Shown in pieces: positions 1-8,900 of a DNA stretch of 10,560 bases. This DNA comes from Streptosporangiaceae bacterium (GTDB taxonomy: Bacteria > Actinomycetota > Actinomycetes > Streptosporangiales > Streptosporangiaceae), in assembly GCA_030045175.1 (NCBI GenBank), contig JASIBM010000058.1, positions 1-10,560 of the forward strand, written 5' to 3'. The translations under genes and the position numbers were made by a program. A model generated the notes under the pieces. That model made no database searches and was not told the origin of the DNA. It worked only from the letters and a program-made list of their open reading frames with translations. Position 1 is the first letter of the stretch; every line of letters begins with the position of its first letter.

Positions 1-3000
1 GTCGGCTTCGACAACCACGCGCTCGACCTGGCGATCAGCAAGCTCAGCGTCAGGTTCGACTGGGCCAAGCCGGCGCTGCAGGCCGTGCAGGTCGTCACGT
101 TGCTGACGCTGCACGCGCTGCAACTCGACGTGATGGTCCAGTTCCCTGACCTGACGATCTCCGGGTGCCTGCACGACGATAAGCCGATCGGCGTCGCAGT
201 AGTGCTCAGCTCCTTCGGGCTGCCCACCGACGCCATCCCGGCCGGCATGCAGGTAATCACGGCCTCGTTCTCCGCACAGCCCGCGTTCGGCTTCTACCAG
301 GCCGCGCTCGCGGTCGACCTGGACTGGCAGATCGGCCCGCTGACCATGCGGCAGGTCGGCGTCAGCGTCTGCTACGACAGCGCGGACGGCCTCACCGGAC
401 AAGTCGAGGGCACGATCCAGATCGGCACCACCATCTGGGTCGACCTGATGGCTGTCTACGGCGGCGCGGCCACGGGATGGGAGTTCAGCGGCCGCACCGA
501 ACCCGGCTCCGTGATGCTGATCGGCGACCTGCTGAACGAGCTGTCCACGGGGTTCACCGGCATCGGGCCGATCCCGCCGGCGCTGCAGAGCCTGACCTTG
601 ACCGACCTGTCCGTCGACTACAAGACAGGCACCGGCGAATTCGCCTTCACCTGCGAGGGCGACCTGACGGTCGCCGACACCCCGGTCAGCGCGGTCATCA
701 CCATCAACGTGACAGGCTCGGGGAACCAGCACTCGGCCATCTTCGGCGGGCAGCTCACCGTCGCTGGCATGCAGTTCACCGTGGTCTTCGACGTCGAGAG
801 CGGCGCCGACGCAGCCGACGCCTTCGTCGCCAGCTACGCCCCTACCGGACCGGCCACGGCGGTGAGCCTGCACGATCTGGTCAATTCCATCTCGACAGAT
901 GCGGCCAAGTTCGTGCCATCCGGGCTCGACATCGGCCTGCGCGACGTCAAGCTCGCCTATTTCAAGCCGGCCGGGCAACCAGGGATCTTCGCCTTCGGCC
1001 TTGGCATATCCGCCGCGGTTGACCTGTCGCAGCTCCCCCTGATCGGCGACAAGCTCCCGCCCGACGAGAAAATCGCCGTGGACGGACTGCAGGTCCTGTA
1101 CTGCTCGGACACGCTATCCGCACAACAGATCATCACCTTGAACAAGCTGCTGAAAAATCCCGGGCCTGCGCCGTTCCCTGCCGGGCCGCTCGCCTCCGGG
1201 GTGCGCTTCACAGCGGAGCTCCAGGCCGGCGGCGCGCCCCAGCCGGTCGCGCTGGCCGTGCCGCCAGCCCCGCCGCCCGCCAGCCCGACCACCCCACCCG
1301 CGGCCGCCGCGCCCGCTGGCTTCTGGCTGAACGTCGGCAAGCAACTCGGGGCCGTGCAGATCAACCGCGTCGGCCTGCTCTACCAGGCGGGCGCCCTGAT
1401 GGTCGGCTTCGACGCCGCCATCACGCTCGGGCCACTCTCGCTGTCACTCGATGGCCTGGCCTTCGGCTCGCCGCTGAGCGCGTTCGCCCCGGTCTTCCTG
1501 CTCAGCGGGCTCGGCCTGGCCTACGCGAGCGGCCCGCTGACCATCTCCGGCGCGCTGCTGCGCATCCCCGACGACCAGCTAGAGCCCGGTGTCGCGTTCC
1601 AGTTCGACGGGACCGTGCAGATCAGCGCGGAGTCGTTCGAGCTGGCCGCCATCGGCTCCTACGCGCAGCTCGCCGACGGCCAGCCGTCCCTGTTCGTCTT
1701 CGCCCAGCTCGACACCCCGCTGGGCGGCCCGCCTGCCTTCTTCGTCGAGGGGCTCATGGGCGGCTTCGGCTTCAACCGCGACCTGACCCTGCCCGCCCCC
1801 GCGGAGGTGACCGGCTTCCCGCTGATAGCGCTTGGCGCTCCCCCCGGCCCGGGCCAGCCGGCCACCCCGCAGAGCCCGACGCACGTGCTCGATGTCCTGG
1901 AAGGCCGTGCGCCGATCACGCCAGGCGGCGCCACCCGCCACTGGATCAGCCCCTCACCTGGCGTGCTCTGGCTGGCCGCCGGCCTTGAGTTCACCTCCTT
2001 CGAGCTGGTCCGCACCAAGGCCGTCCTTGTCGTGCAGGTGAGCGACGAGCTCCGCTTCGCCGTCCTCGGCAGCTCGACGCTGCAGCTACCGCAGGCCGGT
2101 GAGTCGTCGCAGACCTATGCCTACGCCCAGCTCGGCATCGAGGCGGTACTCGAGCCGCAGCAGGGGTACTTCGGCCTGACAGCCATCCTCAGCCCCAGCT
2201 CGTACGTGATCGCCCCCGCGTGCCACCTGACCGGCGGATTCGCCATCGCCGCGTGGTTCGGGGACAACCCGCACGCGGGCGAGTTCGTGCTCACGCTCGG
2301 TGGCTACCACCCCGCCTTCGCGGTTCCCGCGTACTTCCCCGTCGTCCCGCGCCTGGGTTTCGTGTGGGCGGTCAGCGACACGGTGACCATCTCAGGCGCC
2401 GCCTACGCCGCGCTCACCACCACGTGCGTGATGGCAGGCGGCCGGCTTGAGGCGGTCTTCCAGGACGGCGGCCTGCGCGCCTGGTTCACCGTCGGTGCTG
2501 ACTTGCTGATCTCCTGGCGCCCGTTCTTCTTCACCGGGCAGTTCGCTGTCTCGATCGGCGTCGCCTACACCTTCAGCTTCCTCGGCATCCAAAAGACGAT
2601 CTCGGTGAGCGTCGGTGCCGGGCTCGAGCTGTGGGGCCCGCCGACCGGTGGCACGGTCACGGTGACGCTGTGGGTGGTGAGCTTCACCGTCCGGTTCGGC
2701 GCTGACCCGCCAGGCACGGCGAACGCGCCGCTGGCGTGGCCAGACTTCGCCGGGATGCTGCCGCCGGCGACCACCCTGACCGTCCAGGCCACGGCCCCGC
2801 TGCTGGCGACCCTGGCCGGTGCCAAACCGCAGGACCCGGCGATCTGGGTGGTGCGGGCCACTGGCTTCTCGTTCGCGACCCAGTCCGCCGTGCCCGCCAG
2901 CCAGCTCCGGTACGGACCGCCCCCGGCGAGGGCCCTGGCCGCCGACGCGGTCACCGAGACCACCGAGGCGGCCGCGCCAGGCCCGCATGACTACACCGCC

Positions 3001-3561
3001 GACCCGATCGACATCCGGCCGATGAACCGCACGGGGGTGACCTCGGCGCACTACCTGACGGTCCGCTACGGCAGCCCGGACGCACAGCCGTACGACGTGT
3101 CGGGCTGGGCCATCACGCCGCGGACAGCGACCGTGCCCGACTCGCTCTGGGGCGCGCCGCCGGCACCCTTCACCCAGGTGCCCGCCCGGCCGGCCGCCGC
3201 CGTCCTGCCAGGGGCGTACGTCGGCTACGACGTCCAGACCCCGCCGCCGGCGCTTGGCGCGAGCCGAGGGCGCGTCCTGGCGGCGGCGCTGGCGGAGGAC
3301 GTCGTCGCGCGCACCGCGCTGCCGCTGGCCGCGAACGCCGCGCCCGGCCACTACGTGTCCGCCGTCGACACGGGCTCCATCGCGCTGATCGCGCTCATCG
3401 CGCAGCAGGCCACCGTGCGCGGCCAGCTCATCACCCAGGTACAGGCGATGACGGCGTTCAGCGGGACGAGCGATCAGATGAACGGCCTGGCGGCGCAGGC
3501 CACTAACAGCTACAGCGACCCGCCGCTGCACCAGACGCCGCGCCAGAAGCCGGGAGGGTGA
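1..3561 (+). CDS. DUF6603-family giant protein, 5' end missing (1186 residues visible)
   Basis: The reading frame is open from the first base, so the true start lies upstream. The in-frame GTG at 85 has no Shine-Dalgarno sequence and is preceded by 28 open codons of similar composition, so it is probably internal. Numbering codons from base 1, codons 1-410 hold repeated beta-rich modules, about 421-440 a Pro/Ala linker, and about 441-902 a region I recognise as DUF6603. Family-like blocks include FFVEGLMGGFGFNR (580-593), CHLTGGF (741-747) and GEFVLTLGGYHP (760-771). A C-terminal part follows, with DIRPMNRTGVTS (from 1004) and DSLWG (1047-1051). DUF6603 has no known function; such proteins are usually over 1000 residues and occur in diverse bacteria and fungi. 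I see no enzyme motif and no transmembrane helix. It ends 6 bases before the next gene. The family call comes from remembered motifs, not a search; gene reality is near certain. Confidence 0.9.
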   Translation, partial: VGFDNHALDLAISKLSVRFDWAKPALQAVQVVTLLTLHALQLDVMVQFPDLTISGCLHDDKPIGVAVVLSSFGLPTDAIPAGMQVITASFSAQPAFGFYQAALAVDLDWQIGPLTMRQVGVSVCYDSADGLTGQVEGTIQIGTTIWVDLMAVYGGAATGWEFSGRTEPGSVMLIGDLLNELSTGFTGIGPIPPALQSLTLTDLSVDYKTGTGEFAFTCEGDLTVADTPVSAVITINVTGSGNQHSAIFGGQLTVAGMQFTVVFDVESGADAADAFVASYAPTGPATAVSLHDLVNSISTDAAKFVPSGLDIGLRDVKLAYFKPAGQPGIFAFGLGISAAVDLSQLPLIGDKLPPDEKIAVDGLQVLYCSDTLSAQQIITLNKLLKNPGPAPFPAGPLASGVRFTAELQAGGAPQPVALAVPPAPPPASPTTPPAAAAPAGFWLNVGKQLGAVQINRVGLLYQAGALMVGFDAAITLGPLSLSLDGLAFGSPLSAFAPVFLLSGLGLAYASGPLTISGALLRIPDDQLEPGVAFQFDGTVQISAESFELAAIGSYAQLADGQPSLFVFAQLDTPLGGPPAFFVEGLMGGFGFNRDLTLPAPAEVTGFPLIALGAPPGPGQPATPQSPTHVLDVLEGRAPITPGGATRHWISPSPGVLWLAAGLEFTSFELVRTKAVLVVQVSDELRFAVLGSSTLQLPQAGESSQTYAYAQLGIEAVLEPQQGYFGLTAILSPSSYVIAPACHLTGGFAIAAWFGDNPHAGEFVLTLGGYHPAFAVPAYFPVVPRLGFVWAVSDTVTISGAAYAALTTTCVMAGGRLEAVFQDGGLRAWFTVGADLLISWRPFFFTGQFAVSIGVAYTFSFLGIQKTISVSVGAGLELWGPPTGGTVTVTLWVVSFTVRFGADPPGTANAPLAWPDFAGMLPPATTLTVQATAPLLATLAGAKPQDPAIWVVRATGFSFATQSAVPASQLRYGPPPARALAADAVTETTEAAAPGPHDYTADPIDIRPMNRTGVTSAHYLTVRYGSPDAQPYDVSGWAITPRTATVPDSLWGAPPAPFTQVPARPAAAVLPGAYVGYDVQTPPPALGASRGRVLAAALAEDVVARTALPLAANAAPGHYVSAVDTGSIALIALIAQQATVRGQLITQVQAMTAFSGTSDQMNGLAAQATNSYSDPPLHQTPRQKPGG
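523..1020 (+). repeat. Degenerate protein-level repeat modules upstream of the DUF6603 domain
   Basis: Two stretches of the first gene align with a period of about 113-116 codons. Codons 176-207 (DLLNELST, then IPPALQSL, then LTDLSVDY) match codons 292-320 (DLVNSIST, then VPSGLDI, then LRDVKLAY). The shared pattern is D-L-hydrophobic-N-x-hydrophobic-S-T, later hydrophobic-P-x-x-L, then L-x-D-hydrophobic-x-hydrophobic-x-Y. The repeat is visible only in the protein, which points to an old duplication rather than a recent DNA expansion. The missing upstream part may hold more copies. Confidence 0.6.
1261..1320 (+). other. Pro/Ala-rich interdomain linker in the first gene
   Basis: Codons 421-440 are almost entirely Pro and Ala with a few Ser and Thr, followed by the first strand of the DUF6603 region. 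Low-complexity Pro/Ala stretches usually separate independently folded domains. Here it splits the repeat modules from the DUF6603 region, so it makes a natural domain boundary. Confidence 0.8.
1321..2706 (+). other. DUF6603 domain region within the first gene
   Basis: This in-gene region begins just after the Pro-rich linker with FWLNVGKQLGAVQINRVGLL and ends near TVRFGADPP. It alternates short hydrophobic strands with Gly/Asp/Pro turns, as expected of a long beta-repeat or beta-solenoid-like fold. Aromatic-glycine blocks such as VEGLMGGFGFNR, LTLGGYHPAF and VGADLLISWRPFFF are the parts most like other DUF6603 proteins I recall. No catalytic triad, metal-binding cluster or nucleotide-binding loop is visible. 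Domain limits are approximate, and the structural reading is inference. Confidence 0.75.
3552..3558 (+). promoter_or_regulatory. Shine-Dalgarno for the 794-residue gene
   Basis: GGGAGGG lies 9 bases before the ATG at 3568 and sits inside the last codons of the upstream gene, whose TGA is at 3559-3561. This supports the ATG at 3568 as the start. It also implies that ribosomes finishing the first gene can reinitiate here. Confidence 0.85.
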
Positions 3562-3567
3562 GCGCCG

Positions 3568-5952
3568 ATGGGTCAGGCAGCGGGCCAGCCAGCCACCGAG
3601 CCGAGCACGGGTGACCTCACCGTCTACGACAACTTCGTGCCGGCCCTGCCAGCCGGCACCTGGTATGTGACCGCCGACCACACGCTCAGCGCCGCCACGC
3701 CGGTCGGGGCGGACCCGATCTCCGCCAGCCAGCAGTTCGTGGTGAGCGCACCGCAGTTCCGGATCGATCCGGCCGCCGTGCTGGCCGTGTCCCCGGCATC
3801 GGAAAGCTCGGGCAGCTACGGCACGGTCCTGCCGCACGTGGTGCTCGCCGACCCGATGCTGCCCTGGGAGCGCCCGATGGCCGGGGCAGGGCCGCGCCAG
3901 CCGTGGCTGGCGGTCCTGGTATTCCGCCCTGACGAGCTGACCGACGGGGCGGCCGACAGCCCGACCGCCACGATCACCACGACGGTGGCCGGGTTCCGCA
4001 CACCCGCCCCCGGGCTCATCATCCCGGCGGTGACGCCCGCCGCCGACGTCGCTGGGACCGACCCGTGCACCTGCATCCACGTCCCGGGCCCGGTCTTCCG
4101 CGCGGTCGCGCCGCTCCTGTCTGAGCTGCGCTATCTCGCGCACACCCGGGCCACCTCGGCCACGGACACCGCCCTGGCCGCGCGGCCAGCGACCGGCGGC
4201 GTGAGCGCGGACGGCGCCGGGGCGCCGCTGTACTCCGCCGTGGTGGCCAACCGGTTCCCGCAGGACGTACCCGGCGCCCCGCCCGCCAGGCACCTGGCGC
4301 ACCTGGTCTCGCTGGAAGGACTCGAGCACCTGATCGACGGCACCGCGCCGCCGTCGGACACCGATACCGTCGCCGTCATCTCGCTGTACTCGTGGGCCTT
4401 CTGGTCGCACACCGCCGCCGACGGCGACTTCGAGGGCCTCGCCACGGCGCTGACCGCGCCCCCGGCGTCCGGCGGGACGCCCGACCTGCTGCTGCGCCTG
4501 CCGCACCCCCAGGCGACCGGCGACCCGGTGCACGACGAGGCCGTCAACCGGCTCAGCGACGGCTACGTGCCGCTGGCGTACCTGGCCCGCAGCGCGGAGA
4601 CCACCGTCGCCTGGTACCGCGGGCCGCTCAGCGCGGTGCCAGGGCCGGCGCCCGCGGCCACGTTCCAGTCCGCAGACGCCGCGATCGCCTACGACTCCGA
4701 CTACGGGATGTTCGACCTGTCCCTGGCCGCCGCCTGGCAGGCGGGGCGCGCGGCCGCGCTCGCCGACCCGGCCTTCGGGCAGCGCCTGCTTGAGTTCCTG
4801 CGGCTCGCCCACGGCTTCGTGGACGCCCTGCACCACCGGCTGACCAGCGATCACTTCAGCCAGACCCAGATCGATCAGATCGACACCACCACGACAGCGC
4901 AACAGGACTTCATGACGGTGCTCGGCGCTCAGCTGCTTGCCGACGCCGGCGCCGGGCCGCAGCCGGTCGCGCCGCCCGTGCCGCCGCCCGGCGGCGACCC
5001 GCCGCCTCCAGACCCCGATCCGCAAGCCGCACTTAAGGCGTTCCTGGCAGATCCGCAAGTGCAGGGCATGATGCTCGCTGCCGTGCGCGCCGACCTCGAC
5101 CCGATAGCCACCTGGCTCGCGCACCTCCTGCTGCTTGAACCACTGCCGTTCTCTTGCCTGGTCGCGGACGACAACCTGCTGCCACTTGAGTCCGTCCGGT
5201 TCGGGTATCTTGACCCGTCCTGGCAGGCGGCGTTGCTTGACGGGGCCCTCGCCATCGGCCAGGAGTCGAGCCTGCAGGTTCTCTACGCGTCCCTGACGGG
5301 CGACATGATCCGCAGTGCGGCCGGCCTCGCAGCGCGGGACTTCCGCGCGCGGATCACCGGCACCCCCGCCCCGCCCCCGGTGTACCCGGTCCCGCCAGAC
5401 GCTGTCGCGGGTACCGGGATGCTGCTGCGCTCGGCGCTGGTGACCGGCTGGCCGAACCTCGCCGTCCGGGCCGCGGACTCCGCTGGCGCGGCGGTTCCCG
5501 CGCTGCGGATGGACCGGCTGTCCCCGACGGTGCTGCTCTGCCTGTTCGGCGGCATCCCCGCCGCCGTGGAGATCAGCGAGCCGCCAGCGGGCCTGCGCTT
5601 CGGCGTCGACGACAGCGGGCACGTGCCACTGCGCAGCCTCATCGCCCCCGCGGCGCCGGACGGGACGGCGTTCGGCGCGATCTTGCCCCACGCCGCCCCG
5701 GTGGCGCTGATCGATCCGGCCGGGAAGGACGCGCTCGCGCTCAGGTCGGTGACCACCGGCGTGCTGAACGTCGACCCGCAACTGCCCGGCAGCCTCGTCG
5801 CGCGACTGACCGACGCCGTCGCCGCGGCGCAGCCGGCCATCGGCGCGCTCTCGCCGGGCGACGTGGCGATCTTGATGGTCAAGGCGCCAGAAGCGGTCCG
5901 GTTCGCCGGGCCAGGCGCCCAGCAGGACATTCGTCAGGAGGGCCAGCCATGA
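3568..5952 (+). CDS. Conserved protein of unknown function, 794 residues
   Basis: I recognise no named domain. The protein begins without a signal peptide and has no membrane segment. Blocks that look conserved are LPHVVLADPMLPWERP (about 88-103), VVANRFP (225-231), HLVSLEG (245-251), SLYSWAFW (272-279), DPSWQAALLDGALAIG (549-564), LLRSALVTGWPNLAVR (619-634) and RMDRLSPTVLLCLFGG (647-662). I recall similar blocks in large uncharacterised bacterial proteins, without a function attached. A Pro-rich linker (464-485) splits an N-terminal half from a C-terminal half that carries the last three blocks. No catalytic or nucleotide-binding motif is evident. The ATG at 3568 has a good Shine-Dalgarno, and the stop overlaps the next start as ATGA, so it is probably made together with its neighbours. 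A structural or scaffold role is inference. Confidence 0.93.
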   Translation: MGQAAGQPATEPSTGDLTVYDNFVPALPAGTWYVTADHTLSAATPVGADPISASQQFVVSAPQFRIDPAAVLAVSPASESSGSYGTVLPHVVLADPMLPWERPMAGAGPRQPWLAVLVFRPDELTDGAADSPTATITTTVAGFRTPAPGLIIPAVTPAADVAGTDPCTCIHVPGPVFRAVAPLLSELRYLAHTRATSATDTALAARPATGGVSADGAGAPLYSAVVANRFPQDVPGAPPARHLAHLVSLEGLEHLIDGTAPPSDTDTVAVISLYSWAFWSHTAADGDFEGLATALTAPPASGGTPDLLLRLPHPQATGDPVHDEAVNRLSDGYVPLAYLARSAETTVAWYRGPLSAVPGPAPAATFQSADAAIAYDSDYGMFDLSLAAAWQAGRAAALADPAFGQRLLEFLRLAHGFVDALHHRLTSDHFSQTQIDQIDTTTTAQQDFMTVLGAQLLADAGAGPQPVAPPVPPPGGDPPPPDPDPQAALKAFLADPQVQGMMLAAVRADLDPIATWLAHLLLLEPLPFSCLVADDNLLPLESVRFGYLDPSWQAALLDGALAIGQESSLQVLYASLTGDMIRSAAGLAARDFRARITGTPAPPPVYPVPPDAVAGTGMLLRSALVTGWPNLAVRAADSAGAAVPALRMDRLSPTVLLCLFGGIPAAVEISEPPAGLRFGVDDSGHVPLRSLIAPAAPDGTAFGAILPHAAPVALIDPAGKDALALRSVTTGVLNVDPQLPGSLVARLTDAVAAAQPAIGALSPGDVAILMVKAPEAVRFAGPGAQQDIRQEGQP
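4957..5022 (+). other. Pro-rich interdomain linker in the 794-residue protein
   Basis: Residues 464-485 are mostly Pro with Gly, Asp, Val and Ala and no predicted secondary structure. The linker lies between a helical-looking segment with the HGFVDALHHRL stretch and the C-terminal half with the DPSWQAALLDGALAIG block. It suggests at least two separately folding parts. Confidence 0.8.
5936..5942 (+). promoter_or_regulatory. Shine-Dalgarno for the 1270-residue gene
   Basis: AGGAGGG lies 6 bases before the ATG at 5949, inside the end of the preceding gene. Together with the ATGA overlap at 5949-5952 it fixes the start and indicates translational coupling. Confidence 0.9.
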
Positions 5953-8900
5953 CTGAGGCGGCGCTGGTGGTGCCAGTGGAGGTCGAGGCGCTCGTTCTCA
6001 ATGACGCCATCGCGCGCCGCGACACCTTCCGCTGGTGGAATTACAACTACCTGGCACTCACGGACTTCCGCAGCCCTGAGCCCGACCCGTTCAGCGGCGA
6101 TGTCGGCAGCCGGTCACTCGGGGTCTACCTGAGCTGGACGCTGCCCGCGGCCCTGCGGCAAGGGTCGCATGACCCGGTCACCGGAGCGGGCTCCTACCCG
6201 CTGATTCCCAACCGCTGGCTGGTCCTGCGCTGCTCGGGCACCACCACGCGGCGCCTCGTCGCGTGGGTGGTCGAGAGCGACTGCCCCTGGACCTCCCGGG
6301 TCACGCAGGTCGGCGTCGAGCAGACCAGCATGTACCTGTGCGACGCGGCCATCATCACCGGCTGGCAGCACAGCTCCGATCCCTACCGGTCCGGCGTCAC
6401 GCTGAGCCCGACGTCCGCCGATCCGCAGGTGGCGAACATCGGCATCCCGTTCGCTCTTGCGGGCTGGACCGAGCGCGCAGCAACGCCCATGTTCCTGACC
6501 GCGGTGGCCCCGGGCAACCCGGCGTTCAGCGCCTACGCCGCGCACAACCTCGGGGTGTTCACCTTCGTCGACGATCTGTTGGACATCGGCGCGACGGCGG
6601 CGCAGTCACTCAGTTACCTGGTCGCCGGCTGGTACTCCGACCCGGCTAGCGACATCCTCACCGGGTGGCAGCGCGACACCACATCGAAAGACCCGTACAC
6701 GGCGCTGCTCGACCGGCTCGGCTGGACGGTGACCGGCGCGGGGCCGAACCCGCCGCGCGCCACCCGGAGCTACTACACAGGAACCGCGCTCGCGGTCGGC
6801 TGGGATCCTGCCGCGGCGCCAGGCGAGGACCCGCTTGAGCAGATCCGCGAGAGCCGCGCGCTTGACGTGTCACTCGGGAACACGGCCGAGGACGCGTTCT
6901 TGGCCCTGGTAGCCAAGCGGCTCGAGGCGGCGGGCCACCCGGCGGTGGCGATCGCCCAGCTCCGGGCGTTCCTCTACAACGAGCTGCCGGTGGTCAACCA
7001 GCCCAACGGCGACGCGCTGCTGCAGCGCGCGATCGCGGCGCGCTGGTTCGGCAGCCAGCCCGGCGGCTACCGCTGGGTGGTCAATGCCTCGGATGACGGA
7101 CCGCCGCCCGCGCCACCCGCCTGGCTGGACAAGCTCAACGCCGATCAGCTCAGCCTGGACGAGGCGCTCGGGCAGCTGCGCGGCATGCAATGGGACCTCA
7201 ACGCGATGTGGTGGAAGGACGGGAGGTACCCGACCGACTCCTTCCCCACTCCGCCGCCCGGTGTCCCAGATCAGAGCCTGCTCGACGCCCAGCTCGACCC
7301 GGACGGATCGGTGGGCGGGCAGCCCACGCTGGCCGCGCGCCTGATCGGCTCGGTCCAGGCTGTCGTGGCTGGGACGCCGCAGGTACCGCAACCGGAGCAA
7401 TCCGGGTCGGGCACCCCCGAGGACGCGTTCCTGCGCGGCATCTCGTCCTTCGCCACGGCGCCGCCGCGCGGGCTGCCTGCGGGCCAGACGCTGAAGGCGG
7501 TGGCGACCGCGCCGTACTTCCGCGCGGCCGACCCCGTCATCATGCTGTCCGGGGTGGCGGCCGCGGCCGAGGCGGCGCAGGTCGCCGATGACGCGAAGCT
7601 GCCTGTCCGCCCGGCCGGGTCGCTGATCACGGCGTTCACCGCGGACGGGCACCCGGTTGACGCGGCCGCTGCCCGGTCGGCCGTGCCACCACCCGCGCTC
7701 ACCGCGCTGCCTGACACGATCGGCTCGATCGTGACCGAGTTCGTGCTCCTTGACCCGGACAACGCGGCCGCGCTCGCCGCGGTCACCGGCGTGCCGGCCG
7801 CGACACTCGAGACCGTGATGGCGGCGCACCAGCCTGCCGACTACACGGGGACGCTGCCCGCACTCGGCCTGACCGCGTGGACCCAGCCGTGGCAGCCGTT
7901 GTTCGTGGAATGGCGAGTCCGCTACACCGATCTGGCTCAGCAGCCCGGCGGCACCCGGTGGACGTTCGACGGCACCGACTACCACTGCACGGCCACCGGG
8001 GCGTCGCCCGCGCCGGAACGGTCGATCGGCGGCATCTCGCTGATCGGGCCGCACGCCCAGGTGATCTTCCGTGCGCGCCTGGCCGAGTTCGTGCAGCAGT
8101 ACGGCACCGACGATCAGCTCAGCCACCTGGACGAATGGATCGACCAGGTGTCCGGCTGGCGGTTCCTCAGCCAGGAACTGACCGGCTTCACCGAACTGCT
8201 CGCCGCGCGCGACCACCGTCCGTTCCGGCGCCCGAGGCCCAATGACACGATCGGGACCACGCACGCCTACGCGTTGTCCGACGTGCTCGGCTACGCCGAC
8301 GCGAACACAGGCGCGGCCTACTCGATCCACGATCGGTACCGGGGTGCGGTCACCAGCGTCCCCTACCTGCCAGCGGGCACCGACGTCCGGTTCTACGGGG
8401 TGCGGCAAGGGCAGATCGTGTTCGATCAGTTGCTGGTGTATGACCGCTTCGGGCGGGCGCTGCCTGTGATCCTGGCCGGCGGGCAGGGCGGGCTCTACAA
8501 TTCCGACAACTTCCCGCTGGTCGTCGACCCGGCGCTGAAACCCGACGTGGTGATCTTCCCGCGGGTGGCCGCACCGGTACAGCTCCCGCCCAGGCTCGTG
8601 CAGCCTGCCCGGCTGGGCTTCGCGTTGCTCGACGCGAAGTCAGGGACGCCCGCTGATCTGCTGGCGACCGCCAATCCGATCGGCGGCTGGCTGCTTGCCA
8701 ACCACCTGGACAACGGGATCTTGCTTTACGCGGCCGACGGCACCGCGCTCGGCGAGGTCCGCCTCATCGCTGACGCCAGCGGGACGCGGACAGGAAAATG
8801 GCGGCCGCCACCACACCCGAAGATCACATCGCTGGACGACGTCGCACGCCTGGCACCGATGGTGGCCGAGATGGTCCAGTCCCCGATCCTGTCGACCGAG

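Noticed and set aside
85..87. GTG as the start of the first gene
   Set aside because: There is no Shine-Dalgarno upstream, and the frame is open back to base 1 with strand-like sequence (LDLAISKLSVRF) matching the rest of the protein, so the gene very likely starts before the window.
3379..3402. Hydrophobic run IALIALIA near the C-terminus of the first gene as a membrane anchor
   Set aside because: Only eight residues long and followed directly by polar, helix-like sequence (QQATVRGQLITQVQAM). This is too short to span a membrane.
4066..4080. C-x-C-x-H (residues 167-171 of the 794-residue protein) as a metal site
   Set aside because: It is only three potential ligands in one short stretch, with no second cluster of Cys or His nearby. 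It could equally be a strand in a beta domain.
2392..5781. Antisense open frame of 1129 codons on the minus strand spanning genes 1 and 2
   Set aside because: High GC3 in the plus-strand genes removes stops from the complementary frame. The translation is Arg/Gly-rich low complexity with no domain, crosses a clear gene boundary, and has no supporting Shine-Dalgarno context that I can see.
6870..8408. Antisense open frame of 512 codons on the minus strand inside gene 3
   Set aside because: This is the same GC-driven artefact: Arg/Gly/Val-rich translation, wholly inside a gene with much better codon pattern and conserved-looking blocks.
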